DNA of 11,349 bases, from contig CAMBSR010000051.1 of NCBI GenBank assembly GCA_945870475.1, forward strand, positions 1 through 11,349, given 5' to 3'. A program made the translations under genes and the position numbers. This DNA comes from Phycisphaera mikurensis NBRC 102666. GTDB lineage: Bacteria; Planctomycetota; Phycisphaerae; Phycisphaerales; SM1A02. The notes beneath the pieces are model-generated. The model did no database searches and was not told the DNA's origin. It saw only the letters and a list, made by a program, of their open reading frames with translations. Positions 1 through 4,964 of this stretch are shown piece by piece (within the stretch, counting starts at the first letter, position 1; the number at the start of each line of letters is the position of its first letter).

Positions 1-2
1 TC

Positions 3-1022
3 GAGCTGGTGGCCGGCGCGTGGCCGAAGTACGTGCGCGGCGAGGACTGGAACCTGAACGGCAGGCTCGATCCCAACGAGGATGACGGCCCCAAGTCGTT
101 CCCCGAGGACAAGCCCGACGGCAAGCTCGATGCCGGATGGGCGGGATACCTCACCGCCTACAGCAAGCAGAGCAAGATGTCGCTGAGCGGCGAGGACAAG
201 CTTCCGCTGAAGGGCACGGACACCGAATCGCTGGTGAAGCGGCTCGCGGTGACCGAGGACCAGGCGAAGGCACTGACCACGTACGGCGCACAGGCGAATG
301 CGAAGCCGGAGAACCTCCTGGTCACGCCGCTGAGCCAGCTTGCCGCGGGCTCAAGCGGCACCGGCGGAACGGGCGGGACCGGCGGAAGCCGCGGCACGGG
401 CGGCGGAAGCACCACCGGCGGGAGCATGGGCGGCGCGAGCCGCGGCGGAAACGGGAACAACGCGGTGGGCGTCAATGTGCAGATGGGCGGCTCGACCGCG
501 TCCAGGGGCGGCGGCTCCGGCGGATCCACGGGTGGCAGTGGCAGTGGCAGCGCCAGCAGCGGCGGCGGCGGTGGCAGCAGCGGGCGCTCGTCCGGCGGAC
601 GTTCGGGGACCGGAGGCACCTCTGCGGTGGCAGACCTGAACCCCGCGCAGCTGCGTGCGGTGCTGCGCGAGATCACCAGCGACGACTTCTCGAAGCCGGT
701 GCCCGGAAGGATGAACATCAACACGGTGCCGGAATCGGTCCTGAAGGAAGTGCTCGATTTCGACCCCCGCCTGGCCGATGCCATCGTGGCGCGCCGCAAG
801 TCGAAGCCCGAGGGCATCGTGAGCCTGGCGGACCTCTCCGGCATGTCCGGCGTGAATCCCCAGGTTCTCAGCCAGATTGCCACGCAATTCGACGTGACCA
901 GCAGCGTGTATACCGTGACGAGTCGCGGACGCGCAGCATCGACGGGCGCCGAGGTCGAGATCGAGGTGGTCATCGACAAGTCCGAGTTGCCCGCCAAGAT
1001 CCTCTCGTACCGAGAGCAGTGA
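3..1022 (+). CDS. gspK: Type II secretion minor pseudopilin GspK, C-terminal part (5' end outside window)
   Basis: GspK sits at the tip of the T2SS pseudopilus with GspI and GspJ. The frame is open to the left window edge, so the prepilin leader and N-terminal helix are missing; residues here count from the GTG at 9, which is probably internal. Residues 13-24 (DWNLNGRLDPNE) match a 12-residue EF-hand loop, D-x-N-x-N-G-x-L-D-x-x-E, and a degenerate second loop follows at 33-44. Calcium sites are known in the enterotoxigenic E. coli GspK. Residues 114-204 are a Gly/Ser/Thr-rich linker. Residues 235-297 look like the C-terminal helix-hairpin-helix-like region of T2SSK proteins, starting MNINTVPESVL and including LADAIVARRK and SLADL, followed by the usual closing beta segment (YTVTSRGRA...EIEVVID). 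The next gene starts 7 nt after the stop, so they are surely co-transcribed. Family assignment is firm; the true length cannot be seen. Confidence 0.85.
   Translation, partial: ELVAGAWPKYVRGEDWNLNGRLDPNEDDGPKSFPEDKPDGKLDAGWAGYLTAYSKQSKMSLSGEDKLPLKGTDTESLVKRLAVTEDQAKALTTYGAQANAKPENLLVTPLSQLAAGSSGTGGTGGTGGSRGTGGGSTTGGSMGGASRGGNGNNAVGVNVQMGGSTASRGGGSGGSTGGSGSGSASSGGGGGSSGRSSGGRSGTGGTSAVADLNPAQLRAVLREITSDDFSKPVPGRMNINTVPESVLKEVLDFDPRLADAIVARRKSKPEGIVSLADLSGMSGVNPQVLSQIATQFDVTSSVYTVTSRGRAASTGAEVEIEVVIDKSELPAKILSYREQ
45..140 (+). other. EF-hand-like calcium loop pair in GspK
   Basis: Codons 45-80 encode a canonical-looking EF-hand loop with Asp at position 1, Asn at 3 and 5, Gly at 6, Leu at 8, Asp at 9 and Glu at 12. 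Codons 105-140 encode a weaker copy (EDKPDGKLDAGW) that keeps D-G-K-L-D around the central Gly but has Lys at position 3. Calcium binding is inferred from the motif and from the known calcium sites of GspK. Confidence 0.6.
348..620 (+). repeat. Gly/Ser-rich low-complexity linker in GspK
   Basis: About 91 residues are dominated by Gly, Ser and Thr, with GTGG, GGS and GSGS runs, interrupted by a short NNAVGVNVQM segment. The tract lies between the EF-hand region and the C-terminal helix-hairpin-helix region. It is probably disordered. It is built of mixed GGC/GGA/GGT and AGC/TCC codons rather than exact DNA repeats. Confidence 0.75.
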
Positions 1023-1029
1023 AACACGC

Positions 1030-3234
1030 ATGAACCCGTTCCGCAGGAAGCCCACCGAAGACGCACCGCAGCGCGATCCCGCCATCGTGGCGATCGCATG
1101 CCGCACGCGTGCCGGATGGGACCTCATGACAGTCCGGTCCGGCGCCGCTGCGCTGGAACTGGTGGCGACCGAGCGGTTCGCCGCCGAGGACGGACGGGCC
1201 TCGCAATGGATCGACGGGCAGCGCGCCGGCCACACCGTGGTGGCGCTCCCGGGCGCCGACGTGATCGTGCGCGCGGTGCAGCTTCCGAGCGCCGACGAAG
1301 GACGTCTCGAGAGCGCGCTCCAGCTCAACGCCACCACCTTCGTGCTGGGACGCACGCCGTTCTGGCGCGTGGCCTCCGCACTGCTGCCGCGCGAGCGCGG
1401 CGACGGCATCCGCACCGGCCTGGTCACCGAGTGGCCCGAGGACGCCGAGCGCCCGCACCTGCCTGGCGGCATCCACGAGGGCCGGAACACCTCGTTCGCG
1501 CCCGCCGTTGCCGGACTCGCAGCGCTGTCGGCCTGGACCGAAGGCACGCTGGTCTCGGTGGACGCGGCCAACGGCGTGCTCTCGATCTGCGTGCCGACGA
1601 GCCAGGGACTCCTGATGCGCACGGTCCGCGCCGGCGGCGCGGGCGAATCCATCGAACCCAGCGACGTCGCGCAGGCGGTCGGCGAAGCGTGCGTCCACGC
1701 GTCCGTGCCCGCAGCGGAAATCCCCGCAGCGATCGCCGGCGCGGTGCAGTCGGCATCCAGCGTGCTCGGCGGCGGGTTCGGCTGCAGCAGCGCCGACCTC
1801 CGACGACTCTCGCAGATGCTCACCGGCGTGACCGCCTCCGATGCATCGGGCTGGTGGCGCGAGCACGGCCTGGCCATCGGCCTGGCCGCGGCGGCCACCG
1901 GGCCCATGCTGGCGCTCACGCGACTCCAGTCCACCGACCTCGGCGCACGGCCCGACCGCACCAGCGTGTTCATCAACCGCCTTTCCGAGCCCCGGACCGC
2001 GCGGCGCGTGCTGATTGCAGGCGTGCTGTGCTTCGTCCTTGGCCCGTTGGTGATCGAGGGCGCACGGCTGCTGCTCCTGCGGTGGAAGCTGCCCGACCTT
2101 GAGGCCTACCAGCGGGCGGAAGACACCGACCGCAAGAAGCAGGCGATGTACCGCGTGCTGGGCCGCCAGGGCGCCTCGATGACGAAGACCCTGTCCGACA
2201 TCGCATGCTGCGCACCGGACGGCGCCGAGATCGAGTTCATCAACGTGGCACAGTCCGCCAAGGGTCAGTCCGTGACCCTGCGCGGCAAGGCACGGCCCGC
2301 CGGCGGGCAGCAGAGTTCCGAGGTGATGATCGCCATGGAGCGCCAGCTGCGCGAGTCCGGCGCGTTCGAGTCGATCCAGCGCAGCTCGGAGGCGCCCGAC
2401 TCCCGCGGTTACCAGGAGTTCACGCTCAATGCCACCGCGGTGCGTCCCACCTACCCGGTGAGCTTCCCGGAGTCGCAGGACTTCGCGCGCAAGTCGATGC
2501 GCGTCCGTCGCTACGGCCAGCCGCCGGCGGACGTCGATCCCGTGGCGTCCGGCCTGAACCCGAAGGACATCGAGGCGTCGAAGGCCGGCGGGGCGAAGGC
2601 CACGCACGATGACGCGGAGACGGAAGGCGCCGAGGCCGGGACCTCGGATTCGGACGAAGCGACCGTGGCGCGAGCCGGCGATGCGTCGGCCGGCGCCTCG
2701 CAGTCCGGTGCAGCCGCACGCGGTGCAGCATCGACGGAAGGTTCCAAGTCCGCCGATTCCGCAGGGACGCGCGGCACCACCACCACGCTGAAGGGCGCAG
2801 AGACCAAGGCGCCGAGCGCTCGCGTTGCTGACGCGAAGGCCGCGGAATCCAAGGGTGCGGACGGCAAGAGCGCCGACGGCAAGAGCAGCGAAACGAAGGC
2901 CAGCGACAGCAAGACCGCCGAAGCGAAGGCGGACGACGCGAAGTCAGGCGATGCGAAGGGCGAGGATTCCAAGGCCGCCGCCCGCGCGGCGCGCGGTTCC
3001 GGCAGCGGCCGCGGCGCGCTTGCCACCAGGAGCAAGCCGGGCGGCAGCTCCGAGCCCGAACCGGCGCCCACTGCGCTGAGCGCGAACGAGATCAACCAGA
3101 TGAGCAAGGAAGAGGCCCGCGCCGCACTGGTGCTCGTCTCCAAGGCACGCAACCGGGCCGATCTGCCAGATGACGTGCAGGCGCGCCTGAAGGAAGAGTT
3201 CAACCTCCTGCTCGAACGCTGCAAGCGCGACTGA
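1030..3234 (+). CDS. GspL/PilM-PilN-like inner-membrane platform protein with long repeat linker
   Basis: This looks like a bitopic T2SS platform protein that combines the cytoplasmic PilM/GspL actin-like part and the PilN-like periplasmic part. Residues 18-300 resemble a degenerate actin-like fold (for example VVALPGADVIVRAVQLP at 70-86). Residues 326-349 are a hydrophobic membrane segment after an Arg-rich turn. Residues 385-470 have the PilN pattern: a pair of helices, then strands such as GQSVTLRGKA and YQEFTLNATA. Residues 473-680 are a charged Ala/Lys/Ser/Asp linker containing a ten-copy pentapeptide array, and 682-732 form a predicted helical hairpin. At 734 residues it is far longer than typical GspL (about 400), mostly because of the linker. 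It starts 7 nt after gspK, and no strong Shine-Dalgarno is visible, so coupling is likely. It should recruit the GspE-type ATPase and contact the GspM/PilO-like protein. The role is inferred from order and architecture; sequence similarity is weak. Confidence 0.78.
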   Translation: MNPFRRKPTEDAPQRDPAIVAIACRTRAGWDLMTVRSGAAALELVATERFAAEDGRASQWIDGQRAGHTVVALPGADVIVRAVQLPSADEGRLESALQLNATTFVLGRTPFWRVASALLPRERGDGIRTGLVTEWPEDAERPHLPGGIHEGRNTSFAPAVAGLAALSAWTEGTLVSVDAANGVLSICVPTSQGLLMRTVRAGGAGESIEPSDVAQAVGEACVHASVPAAEIPAAIAGAVQSASSVLGGGFGCSSADLRRLSQMLTGVTASDASGWWREHGLAIGLAAAATGPMLALTRLQSTDLGARPDRTSVFINRLSEPRTARRVLIAGVLCFVLGPLVIEGARLLLLRWKLPDLEAYQRAEDTDRKKQAMYRVLGRQGASMTKTLSDIACCAPDGAEIEFINVAQSAKGQSVTLRGKARPAGGQQSSEVMIAMERQLRESGAFESIQRSSEAPDSRGYQEFTLNATAVRPTYPVSFPESQDFARKSMRVRRYGQPPADVDPVASGLNPKDIEASKAGGAKATHDDAETEGAEAGTSDSDEATVARAGDASAGASQSGAAARGAASTEGSKSADSAGTRGTTTTLKGAETKAPSARVADAKAAESKGADGKSADGKSSETKASDSKTAEAKADDAKSGDAKGEDSKAAARAARGSGSGRGALATRSKPGGSSEPEPAPTALSANEINQMSKEEARAALVLVSKARNRADLPDDVQARLKEEFNLLLERCKRD
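2827..2976 (+). repeat. Ten tandem 15-bp units encoding an [x]-[D/E]-[x]-K-[x] pentapeptide
   Basis: Residues 600-649 of the GspL-like protein divide exactly into ten pentapeptides: ADAKA, AESKG, ADGKS, ADGKS, SETKA, SDSKT, AEAKA, DDAKS, GDAKG, EDSKA. Position 2 is always Asp or Glu and position 4 is always Lys, encoded AAG every time; the other positions are small residues. Degenerate units in the same phase precede it (TTLKG, AETKA, PSARV). Codons vary between units, so the pattern is kept at protein level rather than being a fresh DNA duplication. Confidence 0.85.
3073..3219 (+). other. C-terminal helical module of the GspL-like protein, shared with the GspC-like protein
   Basis: Residues 682-730 read as two helices separated by a DLPDD turn. 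They align without gaps to residues 224-272 of the GspC-like protein encoded at 4571-4717. Identical positions include A-L-S at the start, M691, A696, R697, A699, L700, V703, S704, A706, R709, D711, L712, V716, R719, L720, E723, L727 and R730: 20 of 49. The function is unknown; mutual pairing or binding to a common partner is inference. Confidence 0.7.
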
Positions 3235-3245
3235 ACGACCACGCA

Positions 3246-3905
3246 ATGACGAACCTCCCAGCAAACGTCGATACCGCCGAGCGGCCCCGCACGCGGGCCA
3301 CGCGCCGCCCACTGCGCGCGCAGGTGGCCGACCTCCGCGCGCGCTACGACGCGCTGCCCAAGCGGCAGCAGTGGCTGGTGCTGGGCGCGATGGTGCTCGT
3401 GGGATGGCTGGCCGCCGATGAACTGCTCTGGTCCCGCGCGCGATCGTGGAGCGCCGAGAGCTCGCAGATCGAGGCCGCGCTCGACCGCGGCGCGCGTCGG
3501 CAGTCGAGCGTCAACACCGACCTGCGCCGCGCGGTCGGCACCTTCGGCCCGGTGGAGCCCCCGGGTGCGGCAGCCACCGGACGCGAGGAGCTGGCGAGCG
3601 CCATCGACGAAGTGCTGCGCAAGCACAAGGTGGCCGGCTACAGCTACGAAGCGCGCAACGGACAGCGCGTGAAGGACAGCGATGCGGGCGTGCTCGGGCC
3701 GGCCATCGACCGCCTGCAGGCCGAGGTGAAGTTCGAGACCACGGCGGAGGAATTCCCGCGCCTGGTCGCCGACCTCGAGGCACACCCCGTGATCGACGGC
3801 GTGACGTCGCTGCGCATCCAGAAGAACGAGCAGAGCCGAAAGCTCGTGGTCCAGGCCACCATCGAGACGTGGGTCGTCTCCTCCGGCGGAAGGGGCGGGC
3901 GATGA
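3246..3905 (+). CDS. GspM/PilO-like inner-membrane platform protein
   Basis: This 219-residue protein has the layout of GspM/PilO: an N-terminal basic cytoplasmic stretch, a single membrane segment at about 41-62 (QQWLVLGAMVLVGWLAADEL), a periplasmic helix at 65-97, and a C-terminal ferredoxin-like domain at about 108-212 (LASAIDEVLRKHKV, then the strand VKFETTAEEFPRLVADLEAH and the closing strand RKLVVQATIETWVVS). These proteins bridge the PilN/GspL-like and PilP/GspC-like partners in the periplasm. The ATG at 3246 follows the previous stop by 11 nt. Its own stop overlaps the next start as ATGA (3902-3905), which points to translational coupling. Primary sequence is poorly conserved in this family, so the call rests on size, topology and position between its two partners. 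Confidence 0.75.
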   Translation: MTNLPANVDTAERPRTRATRRPLRAQVADLRARYDALPKRQQWLVLGAMVLVGWLAADELLWSRARSWSAESSQIEAALDRGARRQSSVNTDLRRAVGTFGPVEPPGAAATGREELASAIDEVLRKHKVAGYSYEARNGQRVKDSDAGVLGPAIDRLQAEVKFETTAEEFPRLVADLEAHPVIDGVTSLRIQKNEQSRKLVVQATIETWVVSSGGRGGR

Positions 3906-4738
3906 ACTTCCGACTCGATCTTCCCTCGGGGATCCGCTGGTCGCCGATGCTGATCGCCACCGCGATCGCAGGCGTGGCGGGCGCGTTCGTGGTCGTCGAC
4001 CATGGCTTCCCGCTGTTCGTGGACCTGTTCCGGTCTTCTTCCACCGTGGAGTCAGTGGACGTCACCACGCCGTTGCTGACGCAGCACGACGAGACCCACG
4101 GGCTCTACGAACGCCGTTTCGAGGGGCGCTCGCTCTTCTTCGCGCCGCCCGACTGGAAGCGGAAGGTTCCGCCACCGCCGCCGCCCCCGCCGCCGCAGCC
4201 CCCCGCGCCGCCGCCCCCGCCGCCCACCGAGTACATGGGACCCAAGCCGATCGGCATGCTCGGCAGCGCGGTCTATTTCGAAGGCAACAAGGTCATGGAA
4301 ATCGGCAAGGAGTCCGATGGCGTGACCGTGCTCGAGGTGATCTCGCCCTGGCAGCTGAAGATCAAGCACAAGGGCAAGGTCTATGACGTGGCGGTCGGCC
4401 AGAAGCCGAACGACACGCTCTTCAAGCCGATCACCACCGCGACCCCCCCGAGCGGTGTCACGGTGACGGCCGGTGGCAGCACCCCGCCGACGACCTCACC
4501 CGGGTCCGGGGCCGCGGCGAAGCCCCCGGTCCTGAACGCCAGCCCCGCCGTGCCGGCGCCCGTCCCCAATGCGCTCTCCGAGGAGGGCGTTGGAAAGATG
4601 GCCATGGACGCCGCCAGAAGCGCCCTGGCGGCCGTTTCCGCGGCCCAGGGACGCCAGGACCTCGACCCGGCGGTCCGCCAGCGCCTCGAGAACGAGGAGC
4701 AGTGGCTGACCCAGCGGCTCGAGACCATCGGCCGCTGA
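3902..4738 (+). CDS. GspC/PilP-like protein linking the platform to the secretin
   Basis: This 278-residue protein has a membrane segment at about 13-33, a periplasmic stretch, a polyproline strut at 90-108, and a small beta domain at about 113-168 (IGMLGSAVYFEGNKVMEIG, then VTVLEVISPWQLKIKHKGKVYDVAVG). That domain fits the homology region of GspC/PilP, which binds the secretin N0 domain. A Thr/Pro/Gly-rich linker (about 178-222) then leads to a helical module at 224-272. There is no PDZ domain; some GspC proteins have a coiled coil in that place. The ATG at 3902 is chosen because it overlaps the upstream stop (ATGA) and is directly followed by the membrane segment; the frame also stays open further upstream, but that would overlap the GspM-like gene extensively. 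It lies two genes from the secretin-facing end of the operon, as pilP does before pilQ. Confidence 0.77.
   Translation: MNFRLDLPSGIRWSPMLIATAIAGVAGAFVVVDHGFPLFVDLFRSSSTVESVDVTTPLLTQHDETHGLYERRFEGRSLFFAPPDWKRKVPPPPPPPPPQPPAPPPPPPTEYMGPKPIGMLGSAVYFEGNKVMEIGKESDGVTVLEVISPWQLKIKHKGKVYDVAVGQKPNDTLFKPITTATPPSGVTVTAGGSTPPTTSPGSGAAAKPPVLNASPAVPAPVPNALSEEGVGKMAMDAARSALAAVSAAQGRQDLDPAVRQRLENEEQWLTQRLETIGR
4169..4225 (+). repeat. Polyproline strut in the GspC/PilP-like protein
   Basis: Residues 90-108 are nine prolines, Gln, two prolines, Ala and six prolines, encoded by mixed CCG/CCC codons. A polyproline II helix of this length would act as a rigid spacer of a few nanometres between the membrane anchor and the secretin-binding beta domain. 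Confidence 0.85.
4571..4717 (+). other. C-terminal helical module of the GspC-like protein, paralogous to that of the GspL-like protein
   Basis: Residues 224-272 align without gaps to residues 682-730 of the GspL-like protein. Shared signatures are A-L-S, then M, A-R-x-A-L, V-S-x-A, R-x-D-L, V-x-x-R-L and the closing L-x-x-R. The DNA is much more diverged than the protein pattern (for example CTG AGC against CTC TCC for Leu-Ser), so the duplication, if real, is old. Confidence 0.7.
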
Positions 4739-4771
4739 CCGCCGGAATTGCCCACGGGCGACCGCAGAATG

Positions 4772-4786
4772 CCCCCCGGAAGGGGG
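4772..4786 (+). other. Short GC hairpin in the spacer before gspD
   Basis: CCCCC at 4772-4776 can pair with GGGGG at 4782-4786 around a five-base loop, 34 nt after the stop of the GspC-like gene. No T-run follows, so it is a poor intrinsic terminator. It may be an mRNA processing or stability element, or chance in GC-rich DNA. Elsewhere in the 222-nt spacer (4739-4960) I see no convincing promoter. Confidence 0.3.
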
Positions 4787-4901
4787 TATCCAGGATTCCT
4801 CCCCGCTACCCTTCCCAGCCCGCAATCATGCCCGGGGCCCGGCGTTTCCCCCGAGGCACCAGACTGCGCCCATGGCCCCATCCGGAGCCGATGAAGGACT
4901 G

Positions 4902-4964
4902 ATGCGCCCGGCGCGCCTTGACCCCCTCGACACCCCGGCAACCCGCCGCGGAGACCCCAAGTGA
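4902..4964 (+). CDS. Possible 20-codon leader ORF overlapping the gspD start
   Basis: An ATG at 4902 opens a 20-residue Arg/Pro/Asp-rich frame (beginning MRPARLDPLD) whose TGA at 4962-4964 overlaps the GTG start of gspD (4961-4963). AAGGA lies just upstream at 4894-4898 with a short 3-nt spacer. A four-codon ORF (ATG AAG GAC TGA, 4891-4902) ends on this ATG as TGATG. The chain would couple gspD translation to upstream initiation. Such short overlaps can arise by chance, and I recognise no conserved leader peptide. Confidence 0.3.
   Translation: MRPARLDPLDTPATRRGDPK
4950..4953 (+). promoter_or_regulatory. Shine-Dalgarno GGAG for gspD
   Basis: GGAG is spaced 7 nt from the GTG at 4961. It supports this GTG as the secretin start, directly ahead of a good signal peptide. 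Confidence 0.65.

Noticed and set aside
351..2607. Two long minus-strand open frames opposite gspK and the GspL-like gene
   Set aside because: They overlap each other and two operon genes with clear domain content, and they have no start-site signals. They are mirror frames of GC-rich coding DNA.
3446..3901. Upstream extension of the GspC-like frame to 3446
   Set aside because: It would overlap almost the whole periplasmic part of the GspM-like gene, and the added sequence is Arg-rich and featureless. The ATGA overlap and the membrane segment favour the start at 3902.
4918..4923. TTGACC as a -35 box for gspD
   Set aside because: The following 25 nt are GC-rich without any TANNNT, and the GTG start is only 37 nt away.
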